A stretch of 35,816 nt of DNA, taken from the NCBI GenBank assembly GCA_946803715.1, contig CAMPET010000075.1, positions 258,202 to 294,017 of the forward strand. The letters run 5' to 3'. Source of the DNA: Beroe ovata (Eukaryota; Ctenophora; Nuda; Beroida; Beroidae). The position numbers and the translations under genes are program-made. Of the stretch, positions 9,695-21,144 are shown piece by piece; the first letter of the stretch is position 1, and every line of letters starts with the position of its first letter. Under the pieces are notes generated by a model. It was not told the origin of the DNA. It saw nothing but the letters and a program-made list of their open reading frames with translations, and did not search any database.

Positions 9695-12600
9695 AGCACA
9701 CAGTATAAGTTACGACTTCAAATACACAAAGCCCAGTATACTGCAAAGCCTCGGGAGTCTTTTTTAAACTACTTCGTAAAAATCAGAGTTGCTCAGTACA
9801 GAACAGGTATATATTGACATTCCATTGCCCTTTTCAACATTTTAGTACGACCTTTCGGCATGTCAGAAGGGGGGATTTTCCTCCAGACACACACACACAA
9901 ACACACACACGCACACACACACACGTACACACATTTTCCCAGAGACTGGTCCACTGGAGAACGCGTCGTATTTCAATGTTCCCACTTGGGACGAGCGATT
10001 CGACTTTTACCTGGACAGTCTCGATTACCCTCTCGAGTTGAAGATCGTGGAGAGGGACAAGTTTGGAGACCACTTTGTGGGTGAGTTGTGATACCACTTG
10101 TGGGTGAGTTGTGATACCACTTGTGGGTGAGTTGTGATACCACTTGTGGGTAAGTAATGAGTTGTGATACCAATTTTTCTTGTGGGAGTATGTAAGATGT
10201 ATGGCGGTGTCTATGTAATTTGCTTTTTTTTCGTGTAGGGGTTTTACTCGGTAATCAGGGACAGATATGTTATTGCGGATCATAGCCAGTTGATAGATAG
10301 ATCGTCGGTGACGCAAGAAATCCTCCGATTGACCCAACCATCCTCTAAATGACGTAGAAATGGCTGACGTCAAAATACGATATATTGTTGCAATAATTGT
10401 TAAAAATGACGTCAGTAGGACAAAATTGGTCATGCGACGGTATCCTACTGATAAAATCTTAGGGAGCAATCTTGAATTTATGCTTTAACGCATTTCCCTC
10501 GCTATTATTTTGTATATTGCAGTGAGAGAAAGCTGCACTTCTGATTTTAAGATCAGAGATGTTGAAATTACATGCAAAATTATATGCTAAATGCTAGTTA
10601 TAGACTAAACTGTTGGATTATGATGTCAAACAGACACCTTGATTATGCCACTGACTGCAGTGACCACATATATTATGAGGCTATGAGACGTGTAAGATAA
10701 GGTGGAGTAGATTATTTTTAAAGCACAGTTAGAGTGACAGGTAGATCAGAGGTCATACTAGAATGGTGATTTGAAGGGATTTTGGTTGTTTCTATTGATT
10801 GTTTTTCATTGCGCTGTTTACATTCGAAAAGAAAAGGCCAAATCTCATTCCATTTATGCAAATTTTACTAACGCCCGAAACCTACATATATGTTTCTCAC
10901 TCACAGTATACTTTACAGGGCGATGTTCCACAGAATTGTTTGAGTTTGGTGTGTCAGAGCCGTGTGTGGTGGTTAAGCCACTAGAGTGTAAACGGGGGAT
11001 TGCGTCTAAACTAAACGGGCAGCTGGAGTTCACGGTCGTCATTGAGAATGCTTCAGACGCTGACCAGCGACAATATGAGCTGGAAAAACAGGTTAAATTA
11101 GATCTTGTGTTGAAAAACACTTAATCCGGTATCATAGTCACGCTTGACCTATACTCATTAATTGTGAGTAGCAACATTATGATCGGTACCTTCAAGATTA
11201 ATTAATCTTGGTGGACTGATTAATTGCCTGCTTATTGAAAACTGAATTATTGGATGATTTTTGTTCCCAGGCGGCCGCAGCAGCAGCGATTCAAGCGGAG
11301 AAAGACGAAAGAGAAAAAAGGAAGAGAGCGAACAAGGAAGAGATGGACAACTCGAGACATGGAGTCTCCGACGACACTTCCCAGAGTAACCATAGCAACC
11401 ACAGCAACTTCCAAATCGTGGACTTCCCCGACATCACTGACTTCGAGAGGTAAGAATTTTATTGTTAATAGCGGCTCATGGTGCATATATTTGTTAAGTA
11501 GCTATGTAATTTTGACCTTAGTAGAAATCATCGCTCACGGCTCGTGGTCGATATTTTTGCTCTTATTTTGCGCTATGGATTATGGCAAAAAGGCTTGCTA
11601 TGGGCGGAATCTTATTAAATGAACTTACATAATTAATGTGGGCTATATGAAGATATACCTGTTAAAGAATAGATTATGCATAATTAAATTATCATAGCTG
11701 TTTGTCAAGGATAGTGACCAGGTTGGCAGGTTGCCTCACTTCTTTGTGAATTGTCTCAAGTCTCACACAATTTGTGATGATTTTGTACTTGTTTAGTTAT
11801 TTGTCAACTTTGTCAAAAACATACCGTCATCCTGGACCATCGAGATCCAAGTACCTATACCTACTCTACTTCCTATGAAATGTAACAAAACACTCCTACT
11901 AAAGTATTAAGAACCTCGCTTTGCGGTTTGATCGCATCTCAAATTCCTTCTTTGCAGTCTGAGACTCTTTGTTGTTGGTTGTATTTCGGTACTCTGCTGT
12001 GGTGATTGACGCTATAGCATCCGTTATTATAAACCAGAGTGACACCGTCAGTCGTCACCTCTCTGTAGGTGAGTTTGAGATAGGGATTCATCGTGCCTAC
12101 TGCCTATGCCCCATTGAACCCTTATTCTCTATTGTAGGTAGGCTTACCCACAGCCGTCAGCTATAATCAGATGGAATAATTAAGAACCATAATTAGGAAG
12201 AAATTGTTATGGAAATAGCTATACAGCCTCTATCAAGCCTGATGTAGAAATTGTCGAAATTTTAGGGACTATAATTGCCAATTGGGACAAATGGCCAATT
12301 GAAACTTGATATCATTATGTAGGTTCCCACCTTGACATGTACACTGCAGTACACTATTAGTACAGTAGAGGGATCAGTAGAGTGGAGGGATCAAGGGTCA
12401 ACAGTTTTACCCGGCTCAAGATATCTCGGCTCAAGATATCTCGCAGATCCATGATAATATTTTATGATCGATTTTCACCGTCCACAGCTCTAGGGACACT
12501 CCCATAGTTCCATAACTCCCGAACCAATACCAGGGTGGTAACTCCTCTACCAGAGTGGTAATACTGATATCCAACACCTCGCCCTTGTTTCTTCGCTCTC

Positions 12601-15600
12601 GCATACCAGTTTATCATGGTACCTCACATACCATGGTACCCACCACCCCACCAGAATGATACCTGACACTGGGATTGGGACTGTGATAAATTGTTCATCT
12701 ATCCTAATGCGATTATCTACACAACTCCATCATACTCGTAGTACTACAATAGATTTCTCATTCGTTTGCTGCGCGATTTCTTCGCAGAAGATAGCAATAT
12801 TCAAAGCATGATGGATCCATTCTGTATGAACGATTCACTCCTTGACGGAACCACCCATTGAATTAGTCCGTCTCCTGCAGAATTAGAACATGAACGCCCG
12901 TGCAGTCACCCTCTATTATTGATCAGGTGACTCAGGTATCACTCGGAAACTAGTTCAGAATAATATGCTGATTGCTACACCTACCCGGCACTCATATTTC
13001 GAATAATTAACAACGTTCGTGTACCACAGTAATTGGCTAGAGCTACGTCCTGGTAACCTAAAGCAAGTGCTATAATTATTCAACTTGCATTCCGCTTTAC
13101 CATATTGAAAGGGTTTCTGTGTCAATAATGACCGAAAAAACTATTGCGGAGGTATGATGGAACATGGCTGAACGTTAATACAGATATATCTGCTAACGTG
13201 ACCCGAGCTACTGAAATATATTCTGTCACTCATCACGGCCGCAGCAGCAGTAGAAGCAGGGAAAATATGAGAATAACGCAGTATTTTCAAAACATAACCT
13301 TGTATTTGTTTTTCGTGCATACACACCAACACCTTTGTATTCTATGTTTGTTGGCTCACGTTGATACTGTTGGAATGTCGTTCAAACTGCTCACCTGTGC
13401 AGGAGTACACCCTTATCCACATTGATGGAACAACTCCTAATCCCAGCACCAACTCTCTTCTCTACACTTTGTCTCGACAGGGGTCGACCTCGCAGCCGGA
13501 CAAACCGGAGTCTCAGCCCGAAGCACCCGAAGGGTCACACTCTGAAGAGGAGTAAATCCAGTCAGAGGTGCTCTGACCGAGAGTACTTCTTCTCGTCCTC
13601 GTCGCGGGAGAGCTTTCCTCACGGACATCTGAATGACAGAGGGGGCGGCAGTGCGAGGGGCGTGGCCATGCGCTCCCGGAATTACTACTCGCCGGAGGGA
13701 GGGTCACATGACCTCCTCTCCACGTCATGTGATCCGAACATGCTCCGCAATGCAAAGACAGAGATGTCCCAATCCGACAAGCCTAATAATGGTACTGGGG
13801 GTCCCTACAGGAAACTGTCCCTCACTCCTGACCTGCCAAGATTAGAACGACGGACTATGCTCAATAACCATCCCCTGCAGAAACACATCCAGAAACTGTC
13901 AACTTCAGAAGATTCAGACCTTGTCGAGTCAGATATTAACCTAAACCAGGTGACGACGACATTGGCAAATAGCCAGGGAAGCCACATGGTTCTAGCTGTC
14001 TCTAACAAGGGTTCGTACAGCCGATCAGATAGTTGCGATGGGAACAGGAAAGTTGTGACAACCGACACCACACCCTCTCACAGCTCCTCCGCCTCCCTCA
14101 AATCAAAGAGTTCTGGGACCAGTGGGAGCAAAGTGCGGATAGTCAGCCCATCAGACAACTCCCTAACCAGTCTCTCGTCAAGTGGTGGGAGTGGTGGGAG
14201 CAAACCGACACGGACTCCTGTGTCTATATTCAGTTCGGACCCCGGGGACTTGGCGGACACTGATCACGCAGACCGGAAATACAACTCTGACCCTGAAAAC
14301 GGAACGGAGACGGATAAACTGCCGGAGTTGGGAGCAGTCACGGACAAGAGAAAGGCATTTGCTGCCAAGAAGCGTAACAAGAACCTTCTCACACCTAACA
14401 TCCTGGCAGACATTGGTGAGCGAAGTGATAATTCAGACCAGTCCTTTGATCATGGAGAGAGCACCGGGAATATTCACGCTGCTAGAGTTGACAACAGATC
14501 CGCTGTCTCAATGACAGTCAGCACTCTGCCTGTGACAGTCAGCACTCTATGTGACACGATGGCTCGCACCGCTACCGACACCAAGGCTGACCCTAACCAA
14601 GGTGTCCAGACTGGGGGTGGGAGTAGCGGGGGGAGTGGTGGGAACAGCGGTGAGGGGAGTGAGGGGTCTAGTTCACCTAACCGCGGCGATGATGATACAC
14701 CTAACTCTGCCACAGAGGTGAGTCGAGCAGTGTTGCTGGAAATATTATGTTGCTGCAGAGCTAGCCGTGTTGTTTGTGTCTCAACCTCTATATGATATGT
14801 TGCTATGGTAGTGTATGCTAGAGATGCGTGGTCATGCTTTCAGAGTTCCTCTCTATCTTTGTAATAGTATAGTGGCTAGTCTTACTATGACAGATTGGTG
14901 TCAAAAACGTTTCAAGATATGAGTGTTATTAGAGCACCTCATGAACGTCTGCACTACTCTCCATTTCACATCGCCACATCTCTCTCTCTCCCTTTATGCG
15001 TGCATGCTGTGCGCTCTCAGGAAGGTTTTATATTGGCATGCTATGCTTTGATTATAACTTGGCCAGTACCTATGTGCATAAGCCATAACATATCTAATCG
15101 AGTCTGTCTGTCTGCGCGTGTTGTTACTGTAGCTAGAGTCTGTCATGGCGACATCAGTTGCCATAGCAACGTCCTAGTATGTTGTACTAAAACAGTTGAT
15201 GTATTTGCCACACTCATGTCTAAACGGGCTAAAGTTGTATTAAGCAGAGATGGCTCACTATAAAGGTATATTTTACCCTCTTTCATAAGGGTGTAAGCTA
15301 TTGCTGATACACACTCACTCTGTATTATACGTGTGGTAACACCGCTTAGAGGATGGTGCAAGTTAAACGCTATTATATAAAACTGTGCGAGGGGGTGTGA
15401 TGTTAGAGGAGGATTGCTCATGTTTTTAGACGAGTTCCTGAATAACTATACTGCTCTACCTTGTCGACACTGTTCCTGATTGATTCTGAATAAGGGAGAA
15501 ACAGCTCAGGGCAAATTGATAGCATATTATTCGTGAAATATTTGATTTTAGGGCGGACAATTTACACTACCAAGAGTTCTGTTGAGAATAGTCGATAGTG

Positions 15601-18600
15601 CTAAATAACTTTAAACTAGCAATTATTGTACAACGCTACATATAATAGAAAGAACTAAGTGTTCACTACGCTATGAGACTACGCTAAGTATAGTATGTAG
15701 TGTAAAATTTTGCAAATATAATCAATATATTAGGATTTAACTAAATGCAATGCTTTACTCGTCAATGCTTTAGTTTTATTTACTTCTCAGTTGTTCGAAT
15801 TTTTACGATAGTACCCGTTCGACTGATATAATCATGAAGAACCATTCTCATTAACTTGTAGGTGTGCCAAAAATAGAAAATTAGAGGGGGTGCCAAATAA
15901 TTTAGGGCTTTACCAAATAATCACGCCACTACATTTTTGTAATGAAGTCAGCCTGGGATCTATTATTTCAGCAAAAGGCTGATTTTAACAAAAGGCTTCT
16001 AACCTATCCCTATAATATTGTACACACTTGCCTTTCCTTACACTCAACCGTATGCCCTCTCTCTCTCTCCCCTCTCCCTCCCTCTGATCTATAGTATCCA
16101 CCGTCAAATTTGTCAGTTCTCGACGAATTATGGAAAGTCTCCGTTCTGAGGTGGGGCATCTTTTCTATCATGTGAGCGTAATCCATGCTACGTACTGAGT
16201 GCCGTGATAGGCACTGATCCTCCATAATATACCACTTTCACACTCCAGCACTATTCCGTGTGTTCATCTCGAGTTCACTCCCATATTGTCACGTGTATCG
16301 ATGGTAACGAGCGCCCAGTGTCAGCACTCTGCACTGACAAAATGTTTCTGTACTTCAAATATCTCGGTTTAAGTAACGATTTTTCGCTTTTTTTCGTTTC
16401 AAAAAACGCTATTGCTCAGCTTACATGGACTTGTCATCACAATGCCTTAGCGTAAACTTTTGCTTGTCGATTTGAGTGAATGCAGCGCTTGTCTATCATG
16501 ATCAGAGACGAACAATGAAAATTCTTGATGTTTTAGATAGCTAACAAGGCATTCCACGCTATTATTGTAGAACGACAATAGAGAGAAGGTTGTATTATTT
16601 CCACACACAGGGGCAAATGAAGCAGAGGACGAGGGAAGAATCTTCCCTGGAGATATACGTCCTGAGGCTGACTGTCAAGAATGCCACTGACTTTCCTCTC
16701 ACTGAATCCTATGTCAAGGTAGGCAGCAAATCGTCATGTATGGCAGCGCGCGTCGCATGCCACGTGCACCCCCAAGAGAACGCGCGCATGCATGTTCTTA
16801 GAAAAACGCAAGGAAATGTTTTTCCGTCAGGTAAAAGTAGGAAGTATTCACAAGAAGACGGCTGTTTGTACTGGAGACGGGATGACTTGTACGTGGAATT
16901 CTACTCTCGAGTACTACGTCAACAAGACAGAGTTGTCAGCTTTAGTACAGGTATATTGAACACTGTCTTTTCGTATCTTGGTGCACTGGTATGGCTGCAT
17001 TTTATCATCTTCTCATTATGCATTTTATGCATAATCTCGTGACATAGATTGGCTGACACAATGTTCTCTCCCGTCTAGATCTGCGACAAAGACGCGTTTA
17101 AGGAGACATACGGACAAGCTAATATCGACATGACATCCCATGTTCTTGACACTGAGAAGCTGCACAAGCTGCGAGTGAGGGGTGTAAATGGTGGAAAACT
17201 GAGAACCAGTCTTGTCATTGCGACTGTACTGGAGCGCACTGATAAGGGAACCGCTAACAAACTCATGAAAAAACGAGCCAAATCATTCAGCAAGAAGGAA
17301 TTCAAGCGCTCCCTATCGAGGGCCCGATCATCTTTGTCTCAGTTCAAGGACAAGACGAAGGAAACACTGGCATCTCATCCCCAACTGAACACCATGGTAC
17401 GAGCTGAATCAGCGTCCAGTCTTCATCAATCGGGCGAGGCTGCCTCTGGGACTGATGGGTCCTCGTTTGAAGAGGGGACCGCTCTGAAGCAGACTGCTAA
17501 TGGGGAGCGGAGACAGGCCAAATACAGGATAGCAATACAGGTGTTTGAGTGTGGGAACCTGTGCGGCAAGGGGTCGAAACAGCAATTCGACACGTATGTC
17601 AAGTTGAAAGTAGGGGAATTGGAGAATAAGACACGGGTCTACAAGAAGAGTTCCAGCCCTAAGTTTAACGAGAGTTTCGACTTTGATCTTCACGACCTGT
17701 CAGAGCCACTACGTATAAGGGTAGGCATGCACTGAACCAAACACATGGCCTGCAGTTGCTGATATTCCCTGAATGATCACGTGACGTCTTACCCCATGCA
17801 CTTTCATCAGGTTTACCAAGTGAACCGACTGTTTGACGACCTGCTCGGCACATCCAAGATCCGACTCTCAGTTCTCCCATTTGACACCGAGCTCAACATC
17901 AGTGAGCTGTCCATACAGACGGATGAGGCCAGGTTCAAGTGTCACAACCCTCACATTTCACTGGGTGTGAAGTTGTCCTGCCTCGCGAGTAAAGTGATGT
18001 CGGAGACGGGCAGCAGTGATGTGGGTGGGGAGTGTGCCCCTCAGGGCGTGGTCCAGAGTGATATCGATCCTGCTGCCATTTACAGGTAAGAGCTACATCC
18101 GCTCAATGCTCATTCCCCTGATCCTCCATGTGTTCACTCATCAATACTTTATACTTCCCCAATCAAACTATGGATGATAGAGTATGACATCACTTTCCCA
18201 TATGGCCACTGACAACACACACATTTTCCAGGGTCCATGTCAACATGTTTCGGGGCCGGGACCTACAGGCATTCGACGAGACGGGGTTTTCCGACCCATA
18301 CGTGATGCTACGTATTGGATCCATACAGTACAAGACAGGGGTGGTGTATCACAGTTTGGCCCCAACTTGGAACGAAAACTTCATCTTCAACCTGAATTCC
18401 CTGAACAAGGATCTACATCTGACAATCGTGGATAAGGATGTTTCATTTGATGACCTTATGGCAAACTCTAGGATACAACTGAGTACGATTCCAACTGAGG
18501 TATGCCTCATTTCTCACCTAACCCAACCGTACTATTCAATGTTCTATGGATCCTAGCTACTGCTAGTGCTAAACTCCAAATTATGGCATCGAACTAAAAC

Positions 18601-21144
18601 ACGACTTCATTCTCAGACACGATGCGAATTCGAGATAGAGTTGGAGAATGACTCTGGTTCTCTTGAGTTCAGTATACTAGTCCAGAAGGCTGATGACCCT
18701 CTCATTTCCTCTATTCCTTTTGTTGGCTACTCCCACATCCCTATCGCCCAACTAGACATCAAACCAATCGGTAGGTCTGGACCCAAGCACGAGAATGATT
18801 GAGGCAGATTTTTGTCCAGCAGTAGGTATTATGTGTTAGCAGCTGTAGTTAACGAATCAAGGAACGAGGATTCATGACAGAATGATATATTCTAATTGCG
18901 TGCAGTAATTTCACCCACACACCACCCCAGGCCTTGCCCAGACGGAGAGGAATCAAACCAGGCAAAACTACCGGCTGGAAGTGTGTGTGGGGAAGAAGAC
19001 GTACAGTATCTACTACGAGGGTCCAGGTCAGGGCTACTGGAGTGGAATTGACATATACGACAAGTACCTGGAGACGGTCAAGTTCAATCTGTACATGGTG
19101 AAGTTCGGACTGCAGGAAAAGTTGCTAGCTAGTATAGAGGAAGATGTTGGTAATCAGAGCACTGCGAACATCAATCATGTGACACTGGACCTGCCGGATA
19201 TCTCCAATATGTTCCTACTGTGCTTCAACCTCAAGTACAAGTCTTACGAATCAGGTACGCGCGCAGGCCGCGAACTCGCTCTCGTTGGAGAATGTTTTAA
19301 GGAGATCCATGTGTAATATGCATGTTCGATCTTAGGATATGTTGCATAATTTTGTTGAGTATTCTTGCAGGCTCATGTCTGAAACCGGTGGAGTATGACG
19401 AGGAGAAGAGTTTTGAGGAAATGACGTTTGACGAGCTGGGAGATGCGTTATCTTGTCCCTATAACTATGCTCTCTGCATTGATTCTCTCGTCTTTGAGAG
19501 CAATGGTGCTTTCGGCAATGACCAACTCGTAGCGGTTATCGGTAAGTTCATTAAACTGTGTAGCAGACCCGTAGCAGACTTTTCCTGTTCTATTTTTCCT
19601 GTTACGCGACACGTGATGGGTGATGCTTCATATCGCGACATAATCGCGTCTCGCGACTATGTAGCCAGTTAGGATCTAACTCTGCAATGGAACTAACACC
19701 GTTCTTGCTTTCAGAGACTCAGAGGATCAGTCTGAAGTCCGAAGCCACAAAGATCATAGACAACGACGTGCACTGTGGGTTTATCTTCAGATTGGAAAAC
19801 AAACCGCGGACCCTGAACCTCAAACTGTTCAAACGAACAGACAACTTCTCGACATATCTTGGCAGTACCGATTTCAGCATCACCAATGATTGTGACGGAG
19901 TGTTGAAAGCAGATATGATACTCGATAGCGACAGCTCTACAATCCATATCGCAATGTTGTACGATGTTATTCAACACTTTCACCAGGTAGAAATGTCTCG
20001 TTATTCAACACTTTCACCAGGTAGAAATGTCTCGTGATGCCCTGGTCTCACACTATCTCTATCACACTGATACCCATGCTAATGCATTTCCTCTCCTAGG
20101 ATTTAATCAACACGATCACAACCCCGAGAATACCCATCCTGAAACCGGATGCAGATGAGATGACACTGCTCAACAACTTCAAGAAGCTTACGTACTGCTA
20201 CATAACTCTCCAGATATTCCTCAAACACATAACCAGCGTCAGGTATATCAGCTGTATTCCCGTGTTCAATGGGGGTAGCTGGAGAGGAAGTCTATGATTT
20301 TTCATGAATATATGTTGTTGGGTATATGGGGCAGTGATATGAACGCATATTATAGTTAAAGTAACCAAATGACAGTATTGTTTTTTTGACTATTTGTAGC
20401 TCGATGAAAGGCGTCGATAGTCAATCATTCTCATCCTGAATAATATCATGCCCACTGTTTCAGACGGATGGGAAGTTGGAAGAAGCTGCTACTCCTCCTT
20501 TTCTCTGTGCTCTGCGTGTTGAACGTCCCCTCCGAGTACACCGAACTCACCCTACCAGTCTTCATCTCCTGTTTCATTATCGCAGTCAGCTTCAGAATCG
20601 TGTGGAAACGTAAACAATTATCAGAAATGAGACTCACTTTACTTGAGGAGATCAATACGTGCAATGTGGATGAAGCTATATTCGTGAGAACGTGTGATAA
20701 GACTGTCTCACAGATCAATGACTCTCTGCAGAAGATCATCTATGTTTTCTCTTGGAACAGGTTTGTGTTTACACTTTCTGCGCTTTTACCTGTTCCTTAG
20801 CAGAAAGTTCCTAACACTTCACGATACCATTATGGGACGCGAGTTCTTCATTTGCACGAGTAACAATGATTTTGGGTTTAATCTTCGCGTCTATTTATCA
20901 CAATACTGAATACCATTACCTATTACCTAATCTTTGATTATTTTTCAGTCCGGTAGCCAGCTCAATCTTTCTGATCAAACTGATAGCATTGGCATACATC
21001 TTCGTGCTCCTCCCTGAACAGTTATGTTTTATCATCATTCTTATCGTGGTACTCTCGCATAGGACTAGATTTGAGAGGGTACTTCACGAGGTTTTGGACT
21101 TGTCAAATCCACTGAACGGGGTTCCTACGAATATTTGTTCATAG
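9695..21144 (+). CDS. MCTP: MCTP-like multiple C2 and transmembrane domain protein, 17 visible exons, at least 1602 aa (5' end missing)
   Basis: Exons: 9695-9806, 9943-10080, 10919-11091, 11271-11449, 13481-14717, 16611-16718, 16831-16950, 17079-17720, 17811-18085, 18232-18499, 18617-18770, 18931-19254, 19371-19541, 19715-19986, 20100-20242, 20464-20760, 20949-21144 (TAG). All have GT-AG borders and all phases agree. Counting from 9695, C2 domains lie near residues 2-135, 625-750, 838-965 and 996-1115, then diverged beta-rich sequence to 1390 and C-terminal membrane hairpins (1440-1575). The helix-NDSL-FSWN-membrane-hairpin-VLDLSNPLNGVPTN ending matches the MCTP C-terminal region. MCTPs are ER or vesicle membrane proteins whose C2 domains bind lipid, often with calcium. 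It is far longer than typical MCTPs (roughly 700-1000 aa) because of a long disordered insert. The start codon was not found; the exon at 9695 has no in-frame ATG before it. Confidence 0.85.
9885..9932. repeat. (CA)n microsatellite in the MCTP-like intron 1
   Basis: CA-rich repeats run to within a few bases of the splice acceptor at 9941-9942, so the pyrimidine tract of this acceptor is reduced to a short CATTTTCCC. Confidence 0.92.
10067..10155 (+). repeat. 23-bp tandem repeat carrying copies of a splice donor
   Basis: The unit GTGAGTTGTGATACCACTTG plus TGG starts exactly at the exon end (10080/10081) and repeats at 10104 and 10127, followed by a variant beginning GTAAGT at about 10150. Each unit recreates a TGTGG/GTGAGT donor. 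Reading through the first donor meets an in-frame TGA after three codons. Confidence 0.9.
11450..13480 (+). other. Large intron of the MCTP-like gene (2.0 kb)
   Basis: No further exon is required, since the phases on both sides agree (2 to 2). It contains a 15-bp tandem duplication at 12412-12441 and several ACCATGGTAC-like palindromic words near 12610-12650. I see no other supported feature. Confidence 0.65.
12412..12441. repeat. 15-bp tandem duplication
   Basis: CGGCTCAAGATATCT occurs twice head to tail in the large intron of the MCTP-like gene. Confidence 0.9.
13481..14717 (+). other. Long Ser-rich disordered exon (412 codons) inserted between C2 domains
   Basis: This single 1237-nt exon is dominated by Ser, Asp, Gly, Thr and Arg with no hydrophobic core. 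It contains Arg/Ser patches (GRPRSRTNRSLSPKHP), a KRKAFAAKKRNK basic patch and a Gly/Ser tail. It looks intrinsically disordered and rich in possible phosphorylation sites. Its acceptor (CTCGACAG before GGGTCG) and donor (GAG before GTGAGT) give matching phases on both sides. A 16-bp word TGACAGTCAGCACTCT is repeated near 14512 and 14532. Confidence 0.8.
14718..16610 (+). other. Intron of the MCTP-like gene (1.9 kb)
   Basis: Phases 0 on both sides agree without another exon. A CT-rich tract lies near 16058-16085. I see no other supported feature. Confidence 0.65.
17079..18770 (+). other. Central C2 block: end of C2-2, basic linker, C2-3 and C2-4
   Basis: After C2-2 comes a Lys/Arg/Ser linker (LMKKRAKSFSKKEFKRSLSR) that could contact acidic membranes. 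C2-3 keeps the fold (SSSPKFNESFDFDLHDL) but loop 3 has lost acidic ligands (YQVNRLFDDLLG). C2-4 has the full calcium-site pattern: Asp residues in AFDETGFSDPYV of loop 1 and VDKDVSFDDL of loop 3, and the APTWNENFIFNL core. C2-4 is therefore the best candidate for calcium-dependent lipid binding in this protein. Confidence 0.8.
19966..20033 (+). repeat. 34-bp perfect tandem duplication across an exon-intron junction
   Basis: The segment 19966-19999 is repeated exactly at 20000-20033. The unit contains the last 21 nt of an exon, its donor (CACCAG before GTAGAA, exon end 19986) and the first 13 nt of the intron. An identical second donor therefore sits 34 nt downstream (20020/20021). Confidence 0.95.
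20464..21144 (+). other. C-terminal membrane-anchor exons of the MCTP-like protein
   Basis: Exon 20464-20760 encodes a hydrophobic pair (KLLLLLFSVLCVLNV and LPVFISCFIIAVSFRIVW) joined by a short polar turn, then a charged helix. Exon 20949-21144 encodes a second hairpin (SIFLIKLIALAYIFVLLP, then LCFIIILIVVLS) and a short polar tail ending at TAG 21142-21144. Paired hairpins with a helical spacer are the arrangement known from the MCTP C-terminal region. Confidence 0.8.

Larger units (their letters stand above)
9695..11091 (+). other. First C2 domain module of the MCTP-like gene (3 exons)
   Basis: Exons 9695-9806, 9943-10080 and 10919-11091 encode one C2 domain: strand-like YKLRLQIHKAQ, the C2 hallmark NVPTWDERFDFYL, then LELKIVERDKFGDHFVG and a closing strand GQLEFTVVIENAS. 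Loop 1 lacks the usual Asp pair (KPRESFLNYF) and loop 3 has only ERDKFGD, so full calcium coordination is doubtful. The exon after it adds a basic/acidic helix (AEKDEREKRKRANKEE). Confidence 0.8.

Noticed and set aside
10081-10155. CRISPR-like short direct repeats
   Set aside because: Units are head-to-tail with no spacers and lie in a eukaryotic intron.
9834-10469. 211-aa minus-strand open frame
   Set aside because: It overlaps well-supported C2 exons on the + strand, the CA microsatellite and the 23-bp donor repeat; its repetitive HKWYHNSPTSG-like part is a translation of the repeat.
13361-13555. Separate 64-aa frame and a 5' extension of the Ser-rich exon
   Set aside because: The acceptor at 13480 with phase 2 fits the upstream exon; the alternative frame ends at a stop and has no partner.
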